Assembly: GCA_963675575.1 (NCBI GenBank)
Contig: OY776378.1
Location: forward strand, 2,728,001 to 2,792,000
Direction: 5' to 3'
From: JAGLOK01 sp963675575
GTDB taxonomy: Bacteria; Bacillota; Clostridia; Christensenellales; UMGS416
Length of the DNA stretch: 64,000 nt
A program made the position numbers and the translations under genes. Under the pieces are notes generated by a model. It did no database searches and was not told the DNA's origin. It saw nothing but the letters and a program-made list of their open reading frames with translations. Positions 1 to 8,741 of the stretch are shown here, in pieces. Numbering within the stretch: the stretch's first letter is position 1; each line of letters begins with the position of its first letter.

Positions 1-1688
1 TATGCGCGCACAAACCATTCCCCGTCCCAGCCATGCAGGTTTACAGCTTCCACCACCTTTTGCGATTCTTTTCTTACATACTTTTCTCCTTTTGAATCAC
101 CTGTTTTCTTCAAAAGTTCTTCCATCATCTCGGCAACGTATATAAAAAGCCCGGCAATCATAACAGATTCCGCAACCCTTCCATCGGCTGTGCCGTGTGT
201 TTGAAAGGATTCTCCGGGCTTTGTTGAATGGGCGTTTAGGTTTAGGCAATCATTCCAGTCGGCGCGGCCTATAAGCGGAAGTCCGTGCGGACCTTTGTTG
301 TTGACCACATGTTTAAAGGAAGCAAAAAGATGGTCCTTCATCGTTCCGTCAGGTTTATCCTCATACTTTACCTTCTCTGAAAGTATGGCGAAGTCACCGC
401 TTTCTTTAATGTATGTGATAACCGAGAGAATCAGCCAAAGAGGGTCATCATTGAATCCCCCACCAATGTCGGCATTGCCTTTTTTGGTCAATGGTTGATA
501 TTGGTGATACACACTGCCGTCTTTGAACTGTGTTGCCGCGATGTCGATTAAGCGCTCGCGCGCCTTTTTGGGAATCTGGTGCACAAAGCCTAAGATGTCT
601 TGATTGGAGTCGCGAAAGCCCATTCCCCTGCCCACTCCGCTTTCAAAAAAAGAAGCGCTTCGAGACATATGAAATGTCACCATACACTGATATTGATTCC
701 AAATGTTTATCATGGTGTTAAGCTTGTCATCCGAACTTTCAAGATTGTAGTTTGAAAGCACATCGTCCCAATATCGCTTAAGCTCAATAAGCTGTATTTT
801 CACAATATCTTCACGCTTGAATGTCAAAGCGCTTTTATATGCTTTTTCAAAGTTCGGCTCGCCTTCCTTAAACTTATCCTCTTCAGCATTTTTCTCATAG
901 CCCAAAACGAAGATTATCTCTTTTTCAGTGCCGGGAGCAATGCTTACCTCCACGCTTTGTGAAGCTATGGGAGCCCAACCGTGTGCTATGGAGTTTGCGG
1001 ATGCACCCTCACAAACAGCCTTTGGCGATTCCAGACCGTTATACAGACCTAGAAAACTTTCGCGGTCGGTGTCAAAGCCCGCAATGTCGCAGTTTGACCA
1101 CATATATGCATAGTGATTTCTGCGTTCTCGGTATTCCGTAACGTGGAAAATGAAGTTGTCCTCCACTTCAACCTGACCTATGGAGTAGTTACGTTGAAAG
1201 TTTGTCTGGTCATCTAATGCGTCCCACAGACAAAATTCAAAATACGAAAAAAGCTTTAAGTTTTTCAAAGAATCAGTTGTATTTTTAAAGTTGATTACGT
1301 GAACCTCGGCGTTAATGCCAAGCGGAACATAAGCCAACTGTGAAGTCTCCACACCATTTTTTGAAGATGAGATTTTAGAATATCCTAATCCATGTCGGCA
1401 TTCATATGAGTCAAGCGGAGTTTTTGCCGGGTACTTTGCTATGTTATATATTTCGCCGCCATCTTTTATGTAAAAATATCTGCCTGTTGAAGTTGCAGGG
1501 ACATCGTTATAGCGATAGCGCAGCAAACGCCTAAGGCGGGCATCCTTGTAGAAACAATAGCCGCTGCCCGTGTTTGAAAACAGAGAAAAGAAGTTCTCAA
1601 GTCCAAAATAATTAATCCATGGATATGGCGTTTCGGGCACGTCTATAACATACTCTCTTTTTTCATTGTCAAAGTATCCGTAATTCAT
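1..1688 (-). CDS. cellobiose phosphorylase (GH94), 3' end beyond window
   Basis: Cytoplasmic phosphorolysis of cellobiose to glucose-1-phosphate plus glucose. About 562 residues are present of the roughly 800 usual for the family; the C-terminus lies beyond base 1. The start is ATG at 1688, preceded by TAAGGAGAGCTT. There is no signal peptide. The N-terminus MNYGYFDNEKREYVI, then NYFGLENFFSLFSNTGSGY and YECRHGLGY, follows cellobiose phosphorylases much more closely than chitobiose phosphorylases. The substrate motif RGMGFRDSNQD lies near base 600, and GRADWNDCLN, which carries the general-acid Asp of the family, near base 265. It is the last visible gene of a minus-strand cellodextrin uptake locus, so the imported sugar would be split without spending ATP. 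Family assignment is firm; the exact chain-length preference is inferred. Confidence 0.93.
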   Translation of the reverse strand, partial: MNYGYFDNEKREYVIDVPETPYPWINYFGLENFFSLFSNTGSGYCFYKDARLRRLLRYRYNDVPATSTGRYFYIKDGGEIYNIAKYPAKTPLDSYECRHGLGYSKISSSKNGVETSQLAYVPLGINAEVHVINFKNTTDSLKNLKLFSYFEFCLWDALDDQTNFQRNYSIGQVEVEDNFIFHVTEYRERRNHYAYMWSNCDIAGFDTDRESFLGLYNGLESPKAVCEGASANSIAHGWAPIASQSVEVSIAPGTEKEIIFVLGYEKNAEEDKFKEGEPNFEKAYKSALTFKREDIVKIQLIELKRYWDDVLSNYNLESSDDKLNTMINIWNQYQCMVTFHMSRSASFFESGVGRGMGFRDSNQDILGFVHQIPKKARERLIDIAATQFKDGSVYHQYQPLTKKGNADIGGGFNDDPLWLILSVITYIKESGDFAILSEKVKYEDKPDGTMKDHLFASFKHVVNNKGPHGLPLIGRADWNDCLNLNAHSTKPGESFQTHGTADGRVAESVMIAGLFIYVAEMMEELLKKTGDSKGEKYVRKESQKVVEAVNLHGWDGEWFVRA

Positions 1689-1709
1689 AAGCTCTCCTTA
1701 GTCATATGG

Positions 1710-1739
1710 TTAAGAGCTGATTTTTAAATCAGCTCTTAA
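1710..1739 (-). promoter_or_regulatory. intercistronic 14-bp stem-loop between binding-protein gene and GH94 gene
   Basis: Bases 1710-1723 (TTAAGAGCTGATTT) are the perfect reverse complement of 1726-1739, with a 2-base loop. On the minus-strand transcript it falls after the stop of the solute-binding protein gene and before the ribosome-binding site of the phosphorylase gene. No U-run follows it in that direction, so it fits a 3'-end stabiliser or partial attenuator. Such an element would let the binding protein be made in excess of the downstream enzyme (inference). Confidence 0.6.
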
Positions 1740-1768
1740 TTTTATTAGTTTTTTAGAGGTGGCTGCTC

Positions 1769-3316
1769 TTATTTTCCCGCAAGCCAAGCGTCAAACTGTG
1801 CCTGCATATCAGCAAGCAAGTCATTCATACCTGCGTCAACCATCTTCTGGTTCATTTCAGCCACAAGTGCGTCAACGTCATCCACTGCACCCGAGTAAAG
1901 TCTGGGTGTATACTGGGCTGTGATTGCTTTGAGTGCTGAAATAGTGTTTTCCATGTCAGAGCCATTGTATACGAATCCCAGATTGTTAAGAGGAGTTGCG
2001 CTCTGATTGTAAGCTACGAAGTTTACAAATTTATCAGGATCTTCACTGCTCATTGTGTAGTTCATGAACTGGTTCGGGAAAACCCATGTGATGTTTGGCC
2101 TCCATCCTGTATTTTCTTCAGAAAGCTCAATGATATTATCTGAAACTTTTGTGAAGTGATAATCTTCAATACCAAAGTTTAAAAGGTTATTGAAGTACTT
2201 ATCAGTGTTTGCAAGATTCATAAACTCTGCCGCTTTTTCAGGGTTTTTTGAAGCGATTGGAATCGCCATCATAGATCCGTCTGCTTCGCGGTTGCTCATC
2301 ACTGGTTCTGTGCAGTCAACTTGAATAAAATCGTATCCTTCAATTCCCTGTGAGAATTCTACACCTTTGCCGGGTTTCATTGAAGCTGATACGCAAAATG
2401 CGTTGCCCGATTGAAGGTCGCTCATCCATGATTCGTATGTGTCTGCATCCGAACGGATATATCCTGCGTCATAAAACTTCTTCATTGTCTTAAAGTGCGC
2501 TATCGATTCCGGCATTGCGAATTGGTTTATGATAGTTGTGTCGCGATTGTCAGGATAGAGTGCACCGGGAACGTCGTCTCCGGATATGATGTTCCAGTCA
2601 AGCAGTCTGAATGAAGCTTCGCCAGTAGCTGTAACAAGCCCTATCATTTCAGGATATGCTTCTTTAACTGCGGCCAAGATTGGCTCTAAGTCTTCTGTTG
2701 TTTTTACTGATTCTACGTCAAGAGAAAGTTCGTCTACTATATCTTGACGGAAAAGGAAGCCCCAGTTGTGTGCCTGCTCTTTGTTACAGGGAACAGCATA
2801 GCTTACTCCGTCAATCTGTGTTGCATACATGAAATCTTCGCCGATTATTTGAAGTGTGTCATAAAGCGCGCCACCTTCTTCAAAGTAAGGGTTAAGCGCT
2901 GTGAAGTTGCCTACAGCAGCGTTCTGCCTGTAGCCTGCTGTGCCTGCCCAGCCCGAAGTGAAGCAAAGATCAATCTCTTCACCTGCCGCAAGCTTTGTTC
3001 CCATTGTTTCCATGTAAGGATCGTAGTCCATGAAGATGATATCAACTGTGGCGTTGATTTTTTCAAGCGCATATTCGTTGATGGCGTCTTCGACCATGTC
3101 CTGATCAGTTTGTTCCATAGCACCTATAACGTACCATTTAAGAACCACTGCGTCTTCTTTCGGTTTTTCAGTCGCCTCTTCTTTTGTTGCTGCCGTCTTG
3201 TCTTGTGCAGGTGCTTTAGTCGCAGCTGCCGGTTCTTCTGCCTTGTTGCAGCCAGCAAACACAGCGGCCAAAACCATAAGCAAGCACAAAATAGTCAATA
3301 ATGCTCTTCTCTTCAT
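1769..3316 (-). CDS. sugar ABC transporter solute-binding lipoprotein (LipO/DUF3502-like)
   Basis: 515-residue extracytoplasmic binding protein of a CUT1-type oligosaccharide importer. The N-terminus is a lipoprotein signal ending VFAGC (Cys23), followed by a Glu/Lys/Ala-rich linker. The mature region carries features of the large LipO-type binding proteins that pair with LplB/YtcP permeases, such as VIGAMEQTDQDMVE and MAIPIASKNPEKAAEFMN. ATG 3316 has a good GGAGGTATAAAA upstream. It follows the two permease genes, and a strong stem-loop separates it from GH94. The likely ligand is cello-oligosaccharide, inferred from the flanking GH94 and GH9 genes. No ATPase gene is in the locus, so a shared MsmX-type ATPase elsewhere is expected. 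Confidence 0.88.
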   Translation of the reverse strand: MKRRALLTILCLLMVLAAVFAGCNKAEEPAAATKAPAQDKTAATKEEATEKPKEDAVVLKWYVIGAMEQTDQDMVEDAINEYALEKINATVDIIFMDYDPYMETMGTKLAAGEEIDLCFTSGWAGTAGYRQNAAVGNFTALNPYFEEGGALYDTLQIIGEDFMYATQIDGVSYAVPCNKEQAHNWGFLFRQDIVDELSLDVESVKTTEDLEPILAAVKEAYPEMIGLVTATGEASFRLLDWNIISGDDVPGALYPDNRDTTIINQFAMPESIAHFKTMKKFYDAGYIRSDADTYESWMSDLQSGNAFCVSASMKPGKGVEFSQGIEGYDFIQVDCTEPVMSNREADGSMMAIPIASKNPEKAAEFMNLANTDKYFNNLLNFGIEDYHFTKVSDNIIELSEENTGWRPNITWVFPNQFMNYTMSSEDPDKFVNFVAYNQSATPLNNLGFVYNGSDMENTISALKAITAQYTPRLYSGAVDDVDALVAEMNQKMVDAGMNDLLADMQAQFDAWLAGK

Positions 3317-3371
3317 TTTTATACCTCCGTTTTTTTATCCCGCTCGATTAAGTTCGGCGGGTAAACTTAAT

Positions 3372-4292
3372 TCAACCTTTTACCGAGCCCATTGTGAGCC
3401 CTTTAATAAAGAATTTCTGAAAAAACGGGTATGCGACCAGTAGAGGTCCCGCACCCAACACACACATCGCCATTCGGGCCGATTCCACAGGAAGAGGCCC
3501 GGAAAGGTTCACAGAATGCGTGTCCTGTGCTATAAACTCCATATTCGTCATGATACGATACAGCATATACTGCACGTTATACTTATCGCTTTGTTCAATA
3601 AAGTACAAAGGCAGCTGGAAATCGTTCCAATACTTAAGCACGGTAAAAAGCAAAACTGTTGCAATCGCGGGCTTGGCCAGAGGCAGTATTATTTCTATGA
3701 ATATTCTTAGCTCTCCGGCTCCGTCCAAAGTAGCGCTTTCAAATATTTCAGTTGGTATTGAGTTTGCGAAATATGTTTTTAGGATCACTATGTACCAAAC
3801 ATCCACAAGATATGGAATAATCATGACCCAATATGTGTTTGAAAGACCCAGAACTCTCGAATATACAAAGTAGAAAGGAACAAGCCCGCCGTTAAACACA
3901 AATGTGATGTAGGCAAACAGCGAGAAAAAACCCGCGTATTTTAAGTCCTTGCGAGATATGGCATAAGCGTACATACTCATCATGGCGACGCCCACTGAGG
4001 TACCGATGGCTGTTGTCATAATAGTTACCAGGTAGCTGCGCCCCAACTGACCACTTTTCATCAACACAAAGCTATAGGCTTCAAAAGTCGCCTTCTTGGG
4101 AATAGGTGAATATCCTTCGCGAAGCAGTGTAAAGTTGTCAGTGAATGACGAAGATAAAATTATTATCAACGGATATATGCAAGTAACAAACACAACTACC
4201 GCGAATATCACTTTTAGTGTCACATCAGCAGCCAGGGAAATCTGATTTTTATAATATTTTGACTTCTTTTTTCTTTTTGCGATTGCAGTCAT
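3372..4292 (-). CDS. carbohydrate ABC transporter permease, YtcP/LplC type
   Basis: 306-residue inner-membrane permease with six predicted helices. The cytoplasmic EAA loop that docks the ATPase is visible as DGAGELRIFIEIILPLAKP around residues 195-215. The basic N-terminus KRKKKSKYYKN precedes the first helix. It ends in KGLTMGSVKG, as usual for YtcP-type proteins. It lies 12 bases after the partner permease and 55 bases before the binding-protein gene, all on the minus strand. Together they form the import channel for the sugar bound by the lipoprotein at 1769-3316. Confidence 0.9.
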   Translation of the reverse strand: MTAIAKRKKKSKYYKNQISLAADVTLKVIFAVVVFVTCIYPLIIILSSSFTDNFTLLREGYSPIPKKATFEAYSFVLMKSGQLGRSYLVTIMTTAIGTSVGVAMMSMYAYAISRKDLKYAGFFSLFAYITFVFNGGLVPFYFVYSRVLGLSNTYWVMIIPYLVDVWYIVILKTYFANSIPTEIFESATLDGAGELRIFIEIILPLAKPAIATVLLFTVLKYWNDFQLPLYFIEQSDKYNVQYMLYRIMTNMEFIAQDTHSVNLSGPLPVESARMAMCVLGAGPLLVAYPFFQKFFIKGLTMGSVKG

Positions 4293-4304
4293 TTAAGGTC
4301 CTCT

Positions 4305-5252
4305 CTAGAACAGTGATTTTTCAGGATCGGCACGTTTTACAGCTTTGTTCGCCACCACGACTATTACCATTCCAACAACAGCCTGATAGAAGCCGGCGGC
4401 CGAAGCCATGGATATGTTGCCCATCTGCCTTAGCGCCCTATACACATAGGTGTCTAGCACATCTGTCACACCAAATAGCGCCCCCGAGTTATTTGGCACC
4501 TGAAAATGAAGTCCGAAGTCAGCATAGAAGATTCTTCCGATTAGCATCAAAAATATTGAAATAATTACTGGGGCAAGCTGAGGGATTGTAATTGAAAATA
4601 TTTGGCGCATTTTGCTTGCGCCGTCCATTATTGCCGCTTCATATAGGCTCTCATCTATAGCCATAAGCCCAGAATGTATGAGTATTGTGTTGTATCCCGT
4701 ATATCTCCAAAGCTGCGCGAATATCATTATAAATGGCCAGAACTTCGTTTCCCTGTACCAAGAAATAGGTTCTTTACCTAAGATAGTGAAAAGCGTATTG
4801 TTAATGAACCCTTTGTCCACACTTAGAAATGAAAAGAAAATATAATTTACCACTACCCACGAAAGGAAAAATGGCATCAACATAAATGTCTGAAACGATT
4901 TCTTAAGATATTTTTTGCGCATCTCGTTCAAAGCTATGGCACAGAAAGTAGCGACTGAAATATCAAGCACTATATATGCAATATTGTATAACACAGTGTT
5001 TTTTGTGATGTTTATAAAATCCGGTGTGGAAAAGAAAAACTTGAAATTGTCAAAACCCACAAATTCGCTGCCAAAAATGCCTAGCGCCGGTCTGAACTTC
5101 ACAAAGGCTATTGACAACCCTAACATGGGCAGATAATTGTTTATAAGCAAAAAAGCGATGGTGGGCAGCATCATGAAGTAAAGCACCTTGTGCTTGCGCA
5201 ACTCGCTGAAGAAACCTTTTTTCTTTTTTGGTTTTCGATTTGTCGACTGCAT
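4305..5252 (-). CDS. carbohydrate ABC transporter permease, LplB type
   Basis: 315-residue permease and partner of the preceding entry. A Lys-rich N-terminus (NRKPKKKKGFFSELRKHK) is followed by six predicted helices, and the EAA-type loop is EAAIMDGASKMRQIFSITIP around residues 205-225. It is the first gene of the transport part of the locus. The 137-base gap upstream carries the palindromic motif shared with the GH9 promoter region (5363-5389), so this gene probably heads a separate transcript activated by the YesN-like regulator encoded just upstream (inference). Confidence 0.9.
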   Translation of the reverse strand: MQSTNRKPKKKKGFFSELRKHKVLYFMMLPTIAFLLINNYLPMLGLSIAFVKFRPALGIFGSEFVGFDNFKFFFSTPDFINITKNTVLYNIAYIVLDISVATFCAIALNEMRKKYLKKSFQTFMLMPFFLSWVVVNYIFFSFLSVDKGFINNTLFTILGKEPISWYRETKFWPFIMIFAQLWRYTGYNTILIHSGLMAIDESLYEAAIMDGASKMRQIFSITIPQLAPVIISIFLMLIGRIFYADFGLHFQVPNNSGALFGVTDVLDTYVYRALRQMGNISMASAAGFYQAVVGMVIVVVANKAVKRADPEKSLF

Positions 5253-5362
5253 GATAATCTCTCTTCTTCTTAATCTATGAGACTATCTTACAGATACTTT
5301 ATATGATTTTTAATAAACGCAATTGCTAATTCGTTAAATATATTGCATAGTTTCTCACTGGG

Positions 5363-5389
5363 CAATATTGTGCAACATATTTGTGCAAA
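5363..5389 (-). promoter_or_regulatory. candidate operator of the cellodextrin locus, copy A
   Basis: The + strand reads CAATATTGTGCAACATAT then TTGTGCAAA. It lies directly after the stop of the AraC-type regulator gene and about 110 bases upstream of the permease start. Nearly the same string, ATATTGTTGCAA then TATTTTGCGCAAT, occurs at 11799-11823 upstream of the GH9 gene. On the minus strand the site reads as two TTGCACAA units 13 bases apart, a spacing suited to an AraC-family dimer. No strong -35/-10 pair is seen downstream, as expected for an activator-dependent promoter. Confidence 0.5.
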
Positions 5390-6922
5390 CTAATGTGCAT
5401 ATTTGTTTCGATACTCCGTAGGAGTCATTCCAATATGTTTTTTAAATATTCGCGAGAAATAGTGCGCGTCGGGAATCCCCACCATCTCGCCTATCTGATA
5501 AACTTTATACTCCACGTCTTTTAACAACTCACAGGCGTTTTTTATTCGGATTCCGTTTAAGTACTCAGTCATTGTTTTCCCAAGCTGGCGTGAAAACAGC
5601 CTGCTTATATAAAACGGACTCACATATACCGAATCCGCAACTTGCCGCAAAGTAATTGGATTGCAATAGTTTTCTTCCAGAAAGTCCACAGCTTTTTTAA
5701 GCACGAGCTTCATATTGCTGCGCCCGGTCTCGATTGAAGCGTTTGCTGCACTTTCATATATATTTCGAATTTGCCCGATGAGTGACACGATATCTTCCTC
5801 ACGGTCGTGCTTCAGCTCCATCTCCGGCATTTCGCGCAACATATTGCTTACTATGTTAAGAACAATTTTTCGCTCTTCTTCGCCCACTTTGTCGCGACGC
5901 ATAATCTCAGCTTCGAGATTGTTTATACATGAAGTGTCCGCGTCCTGTGCGCCGGATGTCAAAGATTCCACTATTAGCCTACCCATTCCAACTAGCCTTG
6001 CATCTGTGTGTTTTATATCATTTCCCTTTATATCACTGTACAAAACAAAAGCCTCCTCACCCAATATCCCGCCAAGGTTCTTGGCTCTTTTGCACTGGCT
6101 GTAGCACATGAGTATTTTTTCAAGCCCTGCCGCAGGTTCACTTACAGAGATGCTTATGTGCATATTCAAGCTCTTGCTCATCATCTTTTGCAGCTGCAAA
6201 CATTTTCCGTAGAGCAACTCTGTATCTTCGGGAAGCTCCACGATAAATACACTCTCTTTGCTGCTTACACCCACAGGAATCACATTATATTCTTCGCCCA
6301 GCATTTCGCTGAGTGTTTGCATCGCTCCGTAGTTTAGAGCCTGCTTTCCGTTATAATCAGTTGTTACCAGGAGCATGATAAAATCCTTAATATCTACTCC
6401 AAGCTCGCCTTTGACCCGCTTTATTTCATCGGAGTTTGCCACTATGCCCATCATGATGTCATACAAAAACTTTTCTCTTAACAGAGGCAAGTTTTGTTCG
6501 TAACGGGTCTTAAGCGTCTCCTCCACATCGCTTTTGTGCTTTTGCATATCAAGTTCTTTTACCGCACGGCCAACGACTTTATTTATGTCCGCAAGTTTTG
6601 TGGGTTTTAAGATAAAGTCAAATGCGCCGAGTATCAAAGCCTCTTTAACATATTCAAAGTCGCGAAACCCGGTGAGCATAATATATTTTACCATGCTCTG
6701 TGCAGGTGAAAGCTCCGCCAGCATTTCAAGCCCCGTCATCTCGGGCATTTTAATATCGGTAAACACAATGTCCGGCTCAAGCTCTTCTATCATTTTAAGC
6801 CCTTCGAATCCATCGCGAGCCTCGCCGCACACTTCGCAGTCGAACTGCTCCCAATCTATAATATTTTTGAGACCTTTTCGGATTATAGGCTCGTCATCTA
6901 TCAGTAATACTTTGTGTTTCAT
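5390..6922 (-). CDS. YesN-type response regulator with AraC output domain
   Basis: 510-residue transcription regulator. An N-terminal receiver domain spans about residues 1-120, with the phospho-acceptor Asp56 in DIVFTDIKMP. A variable linker of roughly 290 residues follows. The C-terminal double helix-turn-helix (about 410-508) includes VSPFYISRLFSRQLGKTMTE and the signature ending HIGMTPTEYRNKY. The gene overlaps the sensor kinase by 29 bases, showing translational coupling. It probably activates the permease/GH94 unit and the GH9 unit when cello-oligosaccharide is sensed; this rests on the shared motif found at both places. Confidence 0.92.
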   Translation of the reverse strand: MKHKVLLIDDEPIIRKGLKNIIDWEQFDCEVCGEARDGFEGLKMIEELEPDIVFTDIKMPEMTGLEMLAELSPAQSMVKYIMLTGFRDFEYVKEALILGAFDFILKPTKLADINKVVGRAVKELDMQKHKSDVEETLKTRYEQNLPLLREKFLYDIMMGIVANSDEIKRVKGELGVDIKDFIMLLVTTDYNGKQALNYGAMQTLSEMLGEEYNVIPVGVSSKESVFIVELPEDTELLYGKCLQLQKMMSKSLNMHISISVSEPAAGLEKILMCYSQCKRAKNLGGILGEEAFVLYSDIKGNDIKHTDARLVGMGRLIVESLTSGAQDADTSCINNLEAEIMRRDKVGEEERKIVLNIVSNMLREMPEMELKHDREEDIVSLIGQIRNIYESAANASIETGRSNMKLVLKKAVDFLEENYCNPITLRQVADSVYVSPFYISRLFSRQLGKTMTEYLNGIRIKNACELLKDVEYKVYQIGEMVGIPDAHYFSRIFKKHIGMTPTEYRNKYAH

Positions 6923-8741
6923 CCATTCCCTCCAGGTGCAGCCTAGCTGTCACAACAGTGTGTCCCTCATCATTTTTGGCCATTTCCAACCCGTACTCCT
7001 CGCCAAAGTAAAGCTTTATTCTTCGGTTTACGTTTTCTATTCCCACGTTTTTTCGTTGGTGCTTTCTCAGGTTAAAAAAATATTCATCGCTGTGCATGGA
7101 AAGCCCTTTATTGATTGCCTCTATCTCCCCGTTGCTTATCGACTTACCCGAATTGGTGACAGTGATTATTAGACAACAACCTTCCTTTTTGGCACGAAGC
7201 TCAACAAATCCACCCTTTGTTGACTTTTCTATGCCATGGTAAATAGCATTTTCGACAAGTGGCTGAATTAATAGTTTGGGCACTTTATATTCCATGATCT
7301 CCGGGTCGATTTCTATTTTCGTCTTTAGCCTGTCTTCAAATCTGCGCTTCATGATGCGTAGATATGTTTCGATATATTCTACTTCTTTAGCGAGCGGTAT
7401 AAATTCCTCGCTCTTGCCCACTCCGGCTTCCATGATTTTGCCCAGATCTTCGACCATCTCGCTTATCCCATTGACTCCCGCAAGCCGCGCACTCCACGAT
7501 ATAGACTCCAGTGTATTGTACAAAAAATGCGGGTTGATCTGCGATTGCAAAGCCTGAAGCTCCGCGTCTTTTTTCGTTATTTCAGCTCTATATATACTGC
7601 GCACCAACATCTCGTTTTCGCGTATCATGTCATTGAATGTTTTAGACATATACCCCAGCTCATCCTGCCTATCCACCTTCACATTGACACCTGTTTCTCC
7701 GTTTTTCACGCGCTTCATAGACTTGATAAGCCTTTCTACGGGCTTTAGGATGTCTTTTGCCATCGCGAATGACAAAAGAGCAAAGAGCATTACAGTCACC
7801 ACTGTCAGCACAAGTAATGTGTTTCGCAGTGCCAGTGTGTCAGAAAACAGCACGCTAAGATCTTGAACTGCGACAAGCGTCCAATCCGTTCCTTCCACTT
7901 CGCCTCTGTTGTATAGCACTCCGCCTTTTTTGTCCACTTCCCACAAGACATTCTTACCAAGATAAACCATAACTCCATCAAGCCCGACCGCAGTCTGATA
8001 TAGCAGCGTATCATTTTCGGCAATTAAGATTAAGCTATATCCTTGCTGCTGCTCCGAACTTGCAAGAAGCGAGTTGAAATAAGTAAAATCCGCCATCATA
8101 ACGAAGTATCCTAGCGGCTCATAGGTGTCTGGGGAAGAAAGCCTGCGTACCAAAAAAAGGCGCAGCGCCTTTCCTTCTTCCTCTTGTATATAAAGATGGG
8201 TAGTGTTTTCTCCATCTGCGCTTTCACGTATATTAAAAAATAAATCTTCATCTAAAAAACTCGCCAAATTGAAATCCTTTGAGCTGTCGTCCTGGCTCGC
8301 CCAAAGTTTACCTTCATTGTCGTAAATCGCAAGCGACTGAATCTCCACTCTTGACACTATTGTTTTAGAAAAGAGATTTATTACCGGAGCACCACTTTCC
8401 TCCCATATCGCCATCTTATTTTTTTCAGAATATAAATCTTCATAATCAAACCCCACGGCCTTTTCGAGCAGAGTGTATATGCTGTCCTCATACAATATGT
8501 CTTGCGAATACTGTTCAAGGCGGTGGAGATATTCCGACACCTGATATGTTTTGGCCGATAGCAACTCAGTTGAAAAATTTATCGAGTGCTTTTGCATAGA
8601 TAAAGACGCGTTATAATATGAAAAAATGGTGACCAACACTGAAATGGTGACAGACTGCAGGAGCATGAAGCCTATTAGCTTTTTTCTTAGGCTTGGGCTC
8701 TTGATGATTTTATTAAACCATTTTGGTTTATCTGCCTTCAT
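6894..8741 (-). CDS. YesM/LytS-type sensor histidine kinase
   Basis: 615-residue membrane kinase. TM1 is near residues 21-42, then an extracellular sensor region of about 260 residues with Cache-like character, then TM2 near 306-328. A HAMP-like linker follows (KPVERLIKSMKRV to LGYMSKTFNDM). The His_kinase box has phospho-acceptor His405 in QINPHFLYNTLE, and the N-box of the ATPase domain is PLVENAIYHGIEK. It overlaps the binding-protein gene upstream by 14 bases and the response regulator downstream by 29 bases, so the three are translated as a block. This suggests the upstream lipoprotein delivers the ligand to its sensor domain. Confidence 0.92.
   Translation of the reverse strand: MKADKPKWFNKIIKSPSLRKKLIGFMLLQSVTISVLVTIFSYYNASLSMQKHSINFSTELLSAKTYQVSEYLHRLEQYSQDILYEDSIYTLLEKAVGFDYEDLYSEKNKMAIWEESGAPVINLFSKTIVSRVEIQSLAIYDNEGKLWASQDDSSKDFNLASFLDEDLFFNIRESADGENTTHLYIQEEEGKALRLFLVRRLSSPDTYEPLGYFVMMADFTYFNSLLASSEQQQGYSLILIAENDTLLYQTAVGLDGVMVYLGKNVLWEVDKKGGVLYNRGEVEGTDWTLVAVQDLSVLFSDTLALRNTLLVLTVVTVMLFALLSFAMAKDILKPVERLIKSMKRVKNGETGVNVKVDRQDELGYMSKTFNDMIRENEMLVRSIYRAEITKKDAELQALQSQINPHFLYNTLESISWSARLAGVNGISEMVEDLGKIMEAGVGKSEEFIPLAKEVEYIETYLRIMKRRFEDRLKTKIEIDPEIMEYKVPKLLIQPLVENAIYHGIEKSTKGGFVELRAKKEGCCLIITVTNSGKSISNGEIEAINKGLSMHSDEYFFNLRKHQRKNVGIENVNRRIKLYFGEEYGLEMAKNDEGHTVVTARLHLEGMDETQSITDR

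Noticed and set aside
2744..3301. 185-codon plus-strand open frame
   Set aside because: Antisense to the well-supported binding-protein gene; Cys/Phe/Arg-rich low-quality translation and no ribosome-binding site.
6534..7172. 212-codon plus-strand open frame
   Set aside because: Antisense to the response regulator and kinase genes; Ser/Ile-rich shadow translation.
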